A stretch of 64,000 nucleotides of DNA from an uncultured Acetatifactor sp. (GTDB taxonomy: Bacteria > Bacillota > Clostridia > Lachnospirales > Lachnospiraceae). The notes below the pieces were generated by a model, which saw nothing but the letters and a program-made list of their open reading frames with translations, had not been told where the DNA came from and did not search any database. Positions within the stretch are counted from its first letter, which is position 1; each line of letters begins with the position of its first letter. Both the position numbers and the translations under genes were made by a program. Positions 55,257 through 64,000 of this stretch are shown here, one piece after another. The DNA lies in NCBI GenBank assembly GCA_910584865.1, contig CAJUCE010000011.1:76637-140636 (forward strand). The letters are read 5' to 3'.

Positions 55257-57257
55257 TTAATAATATACAGCATCTGCCACATATCCAATGGAAACACTGC
55301 CCTTTACATTCCCCAAATCCCCCTCTGTCGCCCGAAGGAACAGCTGATAGGTTCCGGGCTTTGCCGGGGATTTAAGGGTAATGCTCGCGATGCATTCCAG
55401 ATTTTCGCCTGTCTGACGCTGATTCTGTACAGCATAATAGACTGTATTCAAAAGCGTATCGCCGGATTCCGCAAAGCCCACCTGCATTCCGTTTCCTGTT
55501 TCCGCCGAAACAGCATACCAGATTCTGTCTCCCTCGGACAGGGTGTATTCTCCCAACCAGACTACATCCCCATCCTTTATCGATCCAAAATCGACAGGAA
55601 TAACCTGCGGATACCAGGTTCTGCCACCCGCATCTTCCTTCCAGTCGTCCGAATTCTCATCGGCCTCTTCCACATCGGCACCGTCTGCATCGTCACCTGT
55701 TATATCTTCCTCACCCGCATCGTCTTCAAACAGCCTGGCCGCTTCCGCATCCGTCATATAGGAAACCCCTGAAATCTTATCATCCGCATCGCGGATAATC
55801 CTGATATTGACGCATCCTGCCGGGTTCAGATCCAGTGTGTAAAAGGATTTGTCGGCCCGGACATCCAGAAAAATATTGACCAGCTGTCCCTGGTAGTAAT
55901 AATTTTTTCCGTCCATGATAACGCCTGCCGCCCCGTATTCCGCAATCTGCGCTTCTTCCCACTCTTTTTCCCACTCTTCTTCCAGTTTGTCACATTCTTC
56001 ATCCCGGTCCAGTTCATGAAACAGGGCAGACTGGTGATGCGCCTCGCCCATGCCCTGTTTGTACATAAGTATACCTTCTTTTCGGGGATAGTCATAGTTA
56101 CCGGAAGAGAAACTCCCCTGACCGGCATTACCCGGCGGCATGTGATCAGACTGCGAGGAGGATACCTTTTCCGTGTCCGCCGAATCCGGCACACCCGCGG
56201 CGGCAACAGGGTATATCCCCAGAAAAGCCGCGCCGAAAACCACCCCCAGTGTCAGCGCGGCGGCAGCCATCCTCACTGTCCTTGACCTTTTCTGATACAC
56301 CATAATCGCTCCCAGTCTTTCCTTCAATAATTGCTTATTTTCGCTTAAGGTGACGGCTCCGGGCGTTTCCATGTGTTTCCCCACTGCCGCCATGGCGTCA
56401 AGCAGGGTTTTCCCATAGTCCCGGGCGCTGCCGTCCCCCGTTTTTGCGAGAACGGCTTCATCGCAGGAAAACTCGCAGGCTTTTGTAATCTCTCTGCTCA
56501 TAAGATGTACAAGGGGATTGAACCAGTGCAGGCAGACAGTAACCTGTACAAGCCACTTGTAAAACATATCCCGGCGTTTGTAATGGGTCAGTTCATGCAG
56601 GACAATATACCGAAAATCCTCTTCACGATATTCCGAAGCCGGCAATACGATACAGGGGCGAAAAAAACCGATCAGCATCGGCGAGGAAATCAGCGGATTG
56701 ACACCCAATTCCACGGGGCTTTTCACGCCTTCCCCCTCCGCAATAACGGAAAGCCGGTCCAGCATTTCCATATCGGAAACCGGCGTCAATCCGTCTCTGA
56801 TATATCGTACAAAACTCTGATAGATTGTCACCTTCCGTACCAACAACACCAACGAAACCACCAGCCAGATCAGCCAGATATAACTCGTCAGCAGTTCCCC
56901 CGTCTCCCGAAGCGGGTGGACTGCAGTCAGATTTTCTTCCAGGCGATTTGAGCTTTCTCCGTCCCGTACCAGGTCAGCGCCAGGGACAGAAACTGCTTCC
57001 GGAACATCCGGCAGAAACTGCTGCCGTGGGAAAGAAGCCTGATTCATCACCCCTTCCAGGGCTTGGCAGGTTACCCCAAGCAGATTCGTTTCCGGCCCGA
57101 AAGGAAGCAGCAGCCGCAATATGACAACAAGCCAAATGTAATACTGCCATTGCCGGCTGATTTTATCCTTTAAAAACCGTTTTCCAAAAAGCAGAACCAG
57201 GATAAGCAAAGCGCCTGAAAAGGACATGGACAAAAAAATCTTCAAAATTGTGTTCAT
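55257..57257 (-). CDS. BlaR1/MecR1-type M56 metalloprotease sensor with a non-PBP extracellular domain
   Basis: A 666-residue protein. Membrane helices (about 5-25, 37-55, 125-142) flank a cytosolic M56 zinc protease with HELTH at 221-225. A further helix (about 330-350) leads outside to a C-terminal domain of about 310 residues that is not a penicillin-binding domain: it contains an acidic linker (about 510-545, many Asp/Glu) and beta-rich ends. In BlaR1 the outer part binds beta-lactam and triggers the protease to release the repressor; here another signal is likely. It overlaps blaI by 4 nt. Confidence 0.85.
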   Translation of the reverse strand: MNTILKIFLSMSFSGALLILVLLFGKRFLKDKISRQWQYYIWLVVILRLLLPFGPETNLLGVTCQALEGVMNQASFPRQQFLPDVPEAVSVPGADLVRDGESSNRLEENLTAVHPLRETGELLTSYIWLIWLVVSLVLLVRKVTIYQSFVRYIRDGLTPVSDMEMLDRLSVIAEGEGVKSPVELGVNPLISSPMLIGFFRPCIVLPASEYREEDFRYIVLHELTHYKRRDMFYKWLVQVTVCLHWFNPLVHLMSREITKACEFSCDEAVLAKTGDGSARDYGKTLLDAMAAVGKHMETPGAVTLSENKQLLKERLGAIMVYQKRSRTVRMAAAALTLGVVFGAAFLGIYPVAAAGVPDSADTEKVSSSQSDHMPPGNAGQGSFSSGNYDYPRKEGILMYKQGMGEAHHQSALFHELDRDEECDKLEEEWEKEWEEAQIAEYGAAGVIMDGKNYYYQGQLVNIFLDVRADKSFYTLDLNPAGCVNIRIIRDADDKISGVSYMTDAEAARLFEDDAGEEDITGDDADGADVEEADENSDDWKEDAGGRTWYPQVIPVDFGSIKDGDVVWLGEYTLSEGDRIWYAVSAETGNGMQVGFAESGDTLLNTVYYAVQNQRQTGENLECIASITLKSPAKPGTYQLFLRATEGDLGNVKGSVSIGYVADAVYY

Positions 57258-57637
57258 GATTTCCCGCTCCCTTTCTCCAACAGCATTTTTAATTCATCGT
57301 ATTCCTCGTCCGTCAGCAAATCGCCCGAAATCAGAGCGGAAACCAGGCCTTTCACACTCCCCTCATAGATTTTATCCAGAAAGTTTTTCGTCTGAGCTGT
57401 CTGGTACTCCGTTTCGGAAATGAGCGTTGTATATTCGTTGCGGCGTCCGATTTTTTTCGCGCTCAGAAATCCTTTGTTCATCAGCCGCGACAGAAGTACA
57501 ATCAGGGTATTCTTCTGACATGGCCTGCCCCTGACTGCCAGTCCGTCCATGATATAAGGAAACAGTGTCACCTCCCGGGGATTTCCCCATACGATTTTCA
57601 TAATTTCCAGTTCCGCATCGGATAATTGTTGTACCAT
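57254..57637 (-). CDS. BlaI/MecI-family repressor
   Basis: A 127-residue winged-helix repressor opening with LSDAELEIMKIVW, the family pattern, with the recognition region NTLIVLLSRLMNKGFL and the C-terminal dimerisation half. AGGAGG lies before the ATG at 57637; longer in-frame starts are unsupported. It is coexpressed with the sensor protease through the overlapping stop. Confidence 0.9.
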   Translation of the reverse strand: MVQQLSDAELEIMKIVWGNPREVTLFPYIMDGLAVRGRPCQKNTLIVLLSRLMNKGFLSAKKIGRRNEYTTLISETEYQTAQTKNFLDKIYEGSVKGLVSALISGDLLTDEEYDELKMLLEKGSGKS

Positions 57638-58008
57638 AGTTTTTTCCTCCTGATTCTTTCGGCGCACGGCGGCACCGCGGGCAGCATCCAATATAAAATG
57701 AGCCGGATAAGCGCCCGCCGTCTGCCAGTTGACCATGATACGCAATGTATAACATGGTGTTGTCATTCAAAATATAACATCATGTTATTCTTTTGTCAAG
57801 TCAATATTGGTTCTTCCGTGTCACGATTTACCTGAAAGGCAATATCGCTTTATTATGTTCTTTATGCTGTGCCGCTGATAATTTGAGAAACTCGTGATAT
57901 GAATACCTTCTCTCAAAGAAAGTTCAGGAAGATCACGCGAAAATTTACGTTGATGTAAGTGTTGGTGTCGTGACTGACCGTACTGGCGGGTTTTACTTTC
58001 GCCGCCTG
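57638..58008. other. Regulatory and non-coding stretch between the BlaI gene and the downstream kinase
   Basis: Holds the BlaI promoter and operator (57749-57799). To its right, a short rightward frame around 57905-58020 has a partial resemblance to a small protein family but no start codon, and a stop just upstream, so it is not called as a gene. Confidence 0.4.
57749..57799 (-). promoter_or_regulatory. blaI promoter with overlapping operator palindromes
   Basis: On the minus strand TTGACA (57794-57799) and TATATT (57771-57776) are 17 bp apart. The perfect palindrome ATAACATCATGTTAT (57774-57788) lies over the spacer and -10. A second, imperfect copy (ATAACATGGTGTTGT, 57749-57763) lies just downstream. 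The layout fits autorepression by BlaI. Confidence 0.85.
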
Positions 58009-58866
58009 TTACTCTCTACAGCTTCGCTCAAGCCAATTCCGCACATATTCGCAATAGTCCTTCTCATCACAGAAGCACAGAAAATGCACATAACACTGTG
58101 CCATATAATATTTTACCGCCTCCACGTTACAATCACCGTACTTTTGATACCCTCTTAAGAAACGCTCCAGTTCTTCATCGGTTTTCAGGAACTTTTGGCC
58201 GGGACGGAGGAACAATGCCCAGGCAATATCAAAATCCCGGCTGCCGTATCCGGCAAGCTCAAAATCAAGAATTGCACTTATATGATGATCCTTCCACAGT
58301 ACATTTGCATAATGAAAGTCGCCATAACAGAAGACAGTCTCGTCATACATCGGTTTATGGCCAAAGAAAGACGCCAGAAACGGTAAATTCAGCTTTTCCA
58401 ATAATTCTTCATTGGGACGATGATAGAACTTCCGGTCAACCTGCGGTTTTGCAGATATCTTAAGCTTATGCAGACGGCCCAGCGCTTCTCCGTATTCTTC
58501 CATATAGGAAAGGGAAATCAAGTCTTTGTTATCTCCTGCGATAACAGATAAACGCAATCCCGGCATATCGGCGGTTACTGAGAACAATCCATGTTCATGG
58601 TCATAATCAAGCACTTTTGGGAAAACAGGCCCATTGAGCTGACCCAATATATTAACCTCATTGTCAATGGCCGCTCCCTTTTGCCGGGCAACCTTGATAT
58701 ATGCCGTGATCTCTTCATTGTCTGCCAGCCCGCGGACATAAAATACATCATTCCCTGCATGAGGATAACCTAAGACCTCGTTAAGTTGAAAATAGTTATA
58801 ATGCAAAGAAAAAGGATCGCAGGTTTCTCTCCACCGCTGCGGATGCACTGCATGTAGTGTATTCAT
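58009..58866 (-). CDS. Aminoglycoside phosphotransferase-family kinase (small-molecule kinase)
   Basis: A 285-residue kinase with the N-lobe Lys in TAYIKVAR and the catalytic motif CYGDFHYANVLW followed by ILDFELAGYG, the APH/choline-kinase loop. It is full length, in contrast to the fragment at 48789. Not specific to aminoglycosides; the substrate cannot be inferred. Confidence 0.88.
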   Translation of the reverse strand: MNTLHAVHPQRWRETCDPFSLHYNYFQLNEVLGYPHAGNDVFYVRGLADNEEITAYIKVARQKGAAIDNEVNILGQLNGPVFPKVLDYDHEHGLFSVTADMPGLRLSVIAGDNKDLISLSYMEEYGEALGRLHKLKISAKPQVDRKFYHRPNEELLEKLNLPFLASFFGHKPMYDETVFCYGDFHYANVLWKDHHISAILDFELAGYGSRDFDIAWALFLRPGQKFLKTDEELERFLRGYQKYGDCNVEAVKYYMAQCYVHFLCFCDEKDYCEYVRNWLERSCRE

Positions 58867-58968
58867 CAGTTATCCTCCTACATCACACATTTAGGGAACT
58901 CGGGTGAAAAATGTGTCAGGTACCAGTCTCCATTTCCAACACACGATGGAACTGTCTCAAACAGAATT

Positions 58969-60672
58969 TCAGCCAATCAAAACCCGCTTCCCCTCAAAAG
59001 CAAAGCCCAGGTGGCGGATACGTTCCTCCGGAATCCCCCTGGCAGTCAGCTCACTGTCATAATTCTTATCCTGAATCTGTTTTAATGCCTCCTGCACCGT
59101 ATCCTCCAGGGTATCCTCATCCTCCGGATCATGCACCTTGAACTCCAGCACAAAAGCCGGGTCCTCCTTTTTGCAGGGTTCCAACATTACATCATATCTT
59201 CCGAACCCGCTCTCCCGGTTTGAGGTGATACGGTACCTTCCCGCCAGTTCCACCATCAGCCCCAGGACAAAGCCATGGTAAAAACGCTCCGGCTCGATTT
59301 CATCGGACGGCCTTTTACCGGTGTCAAAATAGCTGAAAGTCGCCAGAGCAACTTTGTTCATATACCGGTTCATAGCCTTCACATCCCCCAGAAGCAGTGC
59401 CTTGATAAAGTCGTTATAAGGCACATCCTCCCCGCTAAACCAGCCCCGGATCATATCCTCGAACATTATCTCCACTTCCCAGTTGGTAAGCTTCAGGCGG
59501 TAGACGAATCTCCTCGTCGTACTTGAAAAGCGCCGATCCACTACCCTCAGATACCCGCTGGCCAAAAGCAGACTCCAGACCGCCCCATATTTCCTCTGGA
59601 GCTGGTCAAAAATAATCTCCTCATCGATCTCCGTCTCCAGGATGCCGCCCTTCATCAAATCCTCCATAATCGCCTTGGTCCGGGCATTCCCCTGCCGGAT
59701 CAACAGATTGACCAAGCGGTTGGAGCTGGAATTTGCCCAGTAGGGCTTCAATTCTTTTTCCTCCAGGAAATTGGTGATGGACCAGGGATTGTACACGTCC
59801 CGCTGGCTGCCAAAGGTAAAGCCGTCGTACCATTCCTTAACATCCTCTCTGCGATCTGACATCCCCATCTGATCTAATGCCTGAAACACCTCTTCTTCCG
59901 TAAAACCAAACTGGGTGCAATACTTCTCGGATGTGGTCGTCACCACAGTAAGATTGTTTAAATCCGAAAAAATGGACTCCCTGCTGACCCGAGTGATGCC
60001 CGTCATAATCGCACGCTCCATGCTCGGATTGGTCTTAAATGTAGAATTAAACATCTGCCTGATAAAACCAACCAGTTCCTTCCAGTACCCATATACATAG
60101 GCTTCCTGCAACGGCGTGTCATATTCATCCAGGAAAATCAGAACCTTCTGACCATAATAACGGCACATATAATCCGACAGATAGTTCAGGGCGAGCACGG
60201 CTACTCCATCTGTCATCTCCGGAGATACCGAGTCAAAGAAATCTTGTTCTCTTTTTCCAATATTCTCCCCATTCCTCAAATATTCATGGGACTCATATAA
60301 CTTCGCCAGCGCGTACTTAATCGCCTGTTTCGTTTCCTCGAAGGCCTGCCCCTTAATACCCGCAAAGCTTAAGAAAATCACCGGATAGCTTCCCTGAAGC
60401 TTCCGATACTTATAATCCCCATCAGGGGATTTATCCTGCCAGATGGACAGCCCCTCAAACAGCTCCCCCCGTCCCTCATATGTCCTGGAAAAAAAGCAGT
60501 TCATCATGTCCAGGTTCAGAGTCTTCCCAAAGCGGCGGGGCCGGGTAATCAATGTAACCGCATCCGCATTCTCCCACCATTCCTTTATAAAACCTGTTTT
60601 GTCCACAAAGAAACAATCATTTTTCCGTATAAATTCAAAGCTCTGTGCCCCGATAGAAATTGCCCTGCCCAT
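58969..60672 (-). CDS. AAA-type ATPase with PD-(D/E)XK-nuclease-like C-terminal domain
   Basis: A 567-residue protein opening with SIGAQSFEFIRKNDCFFVDKTGFI and RPRRFGKTLNLDMM, the Walker A region of the DUF1703/AAA-ATPase-like family. A C-terminal PD-(D/E)XK region (PAFVLEFKVH with the catalytic E-x-K, EDTVQEALKQI) follows. Many copies of this family occur in gut Firmicutes and Bacteroidetes; a function has not been established that I know of. GGAAGGAGG precedes the ATG at 60672. Confidence 0.9.
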   Translation of the reverse strand: MGRAISIGAQSFEFIRKNDCFFVDKTGFIKEWWENADAVTLITRPRRFGKTLNLDMMNCFFSRTYEGRGELFEGLSIWQDKSPDGDYKYRKLQGSYPVIFLSFAGIKGQAFEETKQAIKYALAKLYESHEYLRNGENIGKREQDFFDSVSPEMTDGVAVLALNYLSDYMCRYYGQKVLIFLDEYDTPLQEAYVYGYWKELVGFIRQMFNSTFKTNPSMERAIMTGITRVSRESIFSDLNNLTVVTTTSEKYCTQFGFTEEEVFQALDQMGMSDRREDVKEWYDGFTFGSQRDVYNPWSITNFLEEKELKPYWANSSSNRLVNLLIRQGNARTKAIMEDLMKGGILETEIDEEIIFDQLQRKYGAVWSLLLASGYLRVVDRRFSSTTRRFVYRLKLTNWEVEIMFEDMIRGWFSGEDVPYNDFIKALLLGDVKAMNRYMNKVALATFSYFDTGKRPSDEIEPERFYHGFVLGLMVELAGRYRITSNRESGFGRYDVMLEPCKKEDPAFVLEFKVHDPEDEDTLEDTVQEALKQIQDKNYDSELTARGIPEERIRHLGFAFEGKRVLIG

Positions 60673-60947
60673 GTCCTGCCTCCTTCCCCCGGAACATCCG
60701 CAACCTGTCATACATAACCGCATCGCAAATCTCCATGTACTGTCTGACACAGTATGGCATAATCATTATGAAGTAAGTCTATCTTATTTCTAATTCTGTT
60801 ATCATTCTATAATACTCAATCCAAATCTTCAAGCGAAAATACCAAATATCTTTTCAGGAGACAGGTAACACAATTCAATATTTCTTCCCATTCAGCTTTT
60901 TTGCACCTTCTTTTTCAATGGGTACACAATTCCGAAAAGGGAAAACT

Positions 60948-61595
60948 TTAGCGGGACCCCGAAACATCCTGCCCGCGTTCCCTCAAAATATGCCACACAT
61001 CATTACCGCAAAAACCACATTTGCGATAGAGAGCTTCCGGATGATTCGGATTTTTACATTTTCCTGACACCGTAGCAAATCCCGCCGCTTTCCTCATTCT
61101 CCACAGTAGTTCTAATACCAGATAACGCCCCAGTCCATGTCTGCGATAATCTTCTGATACCTGTATCCATTCCAGTATACCCTCGCCAATCTCCAGGTCC
61201 AGTTCGGCAATACCGGTTGCCGCAATTTTCCCGTTACAATCGTCTCTGACAGCCAACCACAGTTCCGGACTGTACTGTTCCCTGGCCAGGTAACTCTGCA
61301 ATTCAGACACCGTAATACCAATGTCCTCATAACAACTGTTGATATGCTCCACAAAATCAGGTACAGTGGCTTCATAAAGAGAATAACCTTCCGGCAATGA
61401 CACAGGTTTTAATTCCATCATACGATGCTGCAATCGAAAATATGGTTCATCAACGTATCGCCTCAGCAACTCTGTATTGAACTCGCTGTCATGTAAAATC
61501 CGAATGTTATCCGGTACGGAAATACAGACCGCTTTCCAATATGGGACAGATGCCGCGCGGCATGGATTTTCCAAGTATTGCTTTCTTGCTTCCAT
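60948..61595 (-). CDS. GNAT acetyltransferase
   Basis: A 215-residue protein with a GNAT domain: IELDLEIG-type core strand (IAELDLEIGEGILEWIQV), acetyl-CoA loop DYRRHGLGRYLVLELL and C-terminal ALYRKCGFCG. The first 65 residues form an extra N-terminal segment. The ATG at 61595 sits 9 nt after AAAGGA; the ATG at 61604, overlapping the upstream gene's stop, is an alternative. Substrate unknown. Confidence 0.85.
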   Translation of the reverse strand: MEARKQYLENPCRAASVPYWKAVCISVPDNIRILHDSEFNTELLRRYVDEPYFRLQHRMMELKPVSLPEGYSLYEATVPDFVEHINSCYEDIGITVSELQSYLAREQYSPELWLAVRDDCNGKIAATGIAELDLEIGEGILEWIQVSEDYRRHGLGRYLVLELLWRMRKAAGFATVSGKCKNPNHPEALYRKCGFCGNDVWHILRERGQDVSGSR

Positions 61596-61600
61596 GCTTA

Positions 61601-63301
61601 TCATTCCTTTGGCACCTGCCCTATTCTTTCCAACCCGCTTCCGTCAATATTCATTCGATAAAACGGATGGGGTTCGTCTCCGATATACACCTCCGCCACA
61701 ATCTGCTCGCCTCCAATCTCATAGTTCAGCGCCAGATATGGAATCCCGTTTTCCCTGATCTCCTGCTCATCTTCCGGATAGCGATATTCAAAAACCGTTT
61801 CTTTCCCGGTTCCGTCTATGGCTGTCCTGTTCAGCCTGACGCCCACTGTATCCTCTTCCTCCGCAGTCCTTTCCCCGCCATCCTGCCAGGTTTTGTACCT
61901 GACATTTTCCACTATTGCAGCAGTGTAATAGATTCTCCCTTTGTAAATCTCCGGGAAGCCGATTGCCCCTTTTTCCCGGGCCGCCACGGTTAACGTCCTG
62001 TCCTCAAAGCGGTACATGGCCAGGTAATACTGGCCGCTGTCCCTGTCCGAAAAGGAATACAGGACACAGTCCTCGTCACAATACTCCAGGTATGCCTCAT
62101 CCGGGCGCGTTACTTTCTCTTCCGAAATTTCCGCTCCTGCCGCGCATGTGACGGATTCCACTTCCCAGTCTGTCACACGTTCCTTGGCAAGCCACCACCG
62201 CTTGCCGGCCTGCTCCAGTGTCACCGGCCCGTCCAATGGCAGCTCATATTCCAGGTCATAGGGCGCACTGTCCCAGTCGTCCCCGCTGTCCAGGATTTTC
62301 TCCATATCGCTGAATTCAGAGCTTCTCTCTTTTCTGATGCCTGTGCCGTTCATCCAGTCGTTCCTGCCGTAGGATGTGGTATAGCCGCCGTATCCGTAGG
62401 TGGTCTCCGATGCCGTAAGCCGCCACACGCCCTCCTGCCAGGTGTATGTATAGTCCTCTGACCATCTCCATGCGCTGCCGCCATATGCATGTGTGGTGAA
62501 AGATGTCCCCTTTGCAGTCAGCGGCATATAGGGATCCCCGAAGACGCCGCCCTCCGCTCTCGTCCGTATCAGATTAATATCCTGAAAATCCAGTCTGTAC
62601 CCTCCTGTCCCCTCACCGGCTGCGGCAAACAAAATCCTCGGTTTCCCCGAATACCAGGCGTCCCCCGCATCCACCAGAGCCGCTTCCAACACGCCTATAT
62701 AATCTGTCACGCCGTCCTCATTGAAATCCAGTTCCACGCTGTCCATGAGCTCCCATCCCTCCGGCACGAAACCGGCAATCTCCCCGGCAGTCTCTGGAAG
62801 CAGCGGAATCTCTCCTGGGGCGGTGTCGTCTTCTGTTCCGCTTCCGGACTCCTCCTGCCCCGGCTTCGCTTCCGTCCCGCCCTGACGCCCCTCTGGAGAT
62901 GCGGCAGACATTCCTGTTTCTCCTGTGCCGTTCCCGGCACTGCGCCTTCCCGTATCTGTCCTGCCATCCTTTGCTGCATCGCTTTCCGCCGTGCCGCTCC
63001 CAGACACGTCATCCTCAGCCATACTCTTTCCTGCTGCGCCTTCCGCCGCTCCGCTCTCAGCGACACCATTCTCGGCCATGCTCATTTCTGCAGCGCCTTC
63101 CGCCATGCCGCTCTCAGCTGCACCTGTTTCCGCGATGCCTGATTCCCTGCCTGCCGCAGCAGCGCCGCTTCCCGCACTTTCCATCTCATACACGTCCACG
63201 TTCTCAGAATCAGATCCGGAACTCCTTCCGCAGCTTATCAAAGAAGCGGTTCCTATCCCGATTAATATCCACAAAAATATGTTCTTTCCCTTATCCTGCA
63301 T
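61601..63301 (-). CDS. Lipoprotein with low-complexity Ala-rich linker and a beta-rich domain
   Basis: A 566-residue lipoprotein: signal with SLISCGR, then an Ala/Glu/Gly/Ser-rich degenerate repeat (about residues 45-165, units such as ESGAAEGAA and AESGMAE), then a folded part of about 400 residues. That contains VELDFNEDGVTDYIGVLE, an FG-GAP/EF-hand-like loop (Asp, Asn, Asp, Gly), and an extended beta-rich region. GGAGGACAGG precedes the ATG at 63301. Cell-surface role inferred from the lipobox only. It shares its 3' end with the GNAT gene's start. Confidence 0.8.
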   Translation of the reverse strand: MQDKGKNIFLWILIGIGTASLISCGRSSGSDSENVDVYEMESAGSGAAAAGRESGIAETGAAESGMAEGAAEMSMAENGVAESGAAEGAAGKSMAEDDVSGSGTAESDAAKDGRTDTGRRSAGNGTGETGMSAASPEGRQGGTEAKPGQEESGSGTEDDTAPGEIPLLPETAGEIAGFVPEGWELMDSVELDFNEDGVTDYIGVLEAALVDAGDAWYSGKPRILFAAAGEGTGGYRLDFQDINLIRTRAEGGVFGDPYMPLTAKGTSFTTHAYGGSAWRWSEDYTYTWQEGVWRLTASETTYGYGGYTTSYGRNDWMNGTGIRKERSSEFSDMEKILDSGDDWDSAPYDLEYELPLDGPVTLEQAGKRWWLAKERVTDWEVESVTCAAGAEISEEKVTRPDEAYLEYCDEDCVLYSFSDRDSGQYYLAMYRFEDRTLTVAAREKGAIGFPEIYKGRIYYTAAIVENVRYKTWQDGGERTAEEEDTVGVRLNRTAIDGTGKETVFEYRYPEDEQEIRENGIPYLALNYEIGGEQIVAEVYIGDEPHPFYRMNIDGSGLERIGQVPKE

Positions 63302-63519
63302 CCTGTCCTCCTCGTTCTTTGTCTGCGCACATCCGCCGTCTTTTTGATCGGCACGATCTTTTCCCTGAAATTCTTTTTCCATATGACAATATTTCTTGTC
63401 GAGTGCCGGAAAATAACCTGTAATCAGGCAACCGGTGCCAGACCGTCAAAATCGTCTCTCTGCATAATGCATGATCAGCAAAGCCCTGAAAGTGATGTCA
63501 CAGAATCTTCGTGCGGAAG

Positions 63520-63957
63520 TTATTTCAAATACCATTCTTTTGATGACTTGTAAGATAGTTTTAATGGCTGAATGATTCGTGTGCTTCTTTCGCTCTTGGT
63601 GTTTTCATAAACTATCTTTATTTCTTTGCACTGAATTACTGCTGTTTTTAATATTTCAAATTTTGAGTTATCAAAAGCACATTTTCCCCACCGTGAAAAA
63701 TCTACTTCAAGCCAATTTCTTGTATTTACGTTGAAAAGTGCTGATAGCTTTGCTAGGATTTCTTTTCCGTCAATATAACCTGTAGCCAATATACTTTGTA
63801 TGGCTGTCAAAACCTCCTGCTTTTCCTTTTCGGATAATATTGCCCTGTCCAGAATAAAGTCCTGCAATAAGTATATCCCGCCATTTCTTCCTGTTTCGGC
63901 ATAGATTGGAACTTTAGCTTTTCCATGTACTGTGAATAGAGTTACCCATGATTCCAT
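63520..63957 (-). pseudogene. WYL-domain regulator fragment
   Basis: A 145-residue frame with a recognisable core of the YafY/WYL family (VPIYAETGRNGGIYLLQDFILDR), but the helix-turn-helix N-terminus is absent because an in-frame stop lies just upstream of 63957. The C-terminus stops right after the WYLK motif, before the rest of the WYL domain. Lower GC than its neighbours. A truncated remnant, perhaps of a longer gene cut by the window edge. Confidence 0.65.
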
Positions 63958-64000
63958 AGCCTGTTATGCACATTTCCATAATGCTTGTCTTTTGGTCTTT

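Noticed and set aside
57905..58020. Short rightward frame beginning near KKVQEDHAKIYVDV
   Set aside because: It vaguely resembles a small protein family but has no start codon and an in-frame stop immediately upstream, and no ribosome site.
1..64000. CRISPR array, tRNA or rRNA genes
   Set aside because: No regular short repeats with unique spacers and no tRNA- or rRNA-like sequence was recognised by eye; the repeats found are minisatellites or hairpins.

Overview
The window looks like chromosomal DNA from a spore-forming, moderately GC-rich Clostridia, most likely a Lachnospiraceae-type gut Firmicute. The grounds are strong AGGAGG-type ribosome sites with frequent GTG and TTG starts, a sporulation sigma-K gene, rubrerythrin, clostridial ABC exporter pairs and a BlaI/BlaR-type regulator pair. 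This is inferred from gene content; no rRNA or tRNA gene was seen.

Left edge (1 to about 3830): the end of an integrative element carrying parA, parB and the 5' part of a very large helicase-type gene of conjugative elements. A second gene resembling TnpV lies entirely inside the helicase gene in another frame. The element ends inside the 3' end of sigK, replacing the end of the recognition helix, so this is a skin-like arrangement in which sigma-K could only be restored by excision.

Core region (4.4 to 25 kb): hemW and lepA; a heterodimeric ABC exporter separated by a 106-bp palindromic tandem repeat; an acyltransferase; a membrane-bound LuxR-type regulator; mgtE with a possible structured leader; yigZ; a class A penicillin-binding protein; a large membrane protein; a D,D-carboxypeptidase and a membrane-anchored protein.

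Transport region (25 to 46 kb): an hsdM remnant; an overlapping five-gene operon (FbpABC-like importer, beta-propeller protein and 922-residue membrane protein); a spermidine/putrescine operon potABCD with an unusual C-terminally anchored PotD and a small overlapping membrane protein; rubrerythrin; a two-part solute-binding lipoprotein; and a second heterodimeric ABC exporter.

Accessory region (46 to 64 kb): a MerR/GyrI-type regulator with its 19-bp-spacer promoter; a phosphatase and acetyltransferases; a PEP-synthase/rifampicin-phosphotransferase-like gene followed by half of a kinase gene and half of murA; a UbiA-type enzyme; a BlaI/BlaR-type pair whose promoter overlaps a palindromic operator; a kinase; an AAA/nuclease-fold protein; a lipoprotein; and a broken WYL regulator at the right edge. 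Several genes (hemW, potA, the PEP-synthase-like gene and the 770-residue membrane protein) carry in-frame minisatellites with units of 18, 36 or 38-40 bp.
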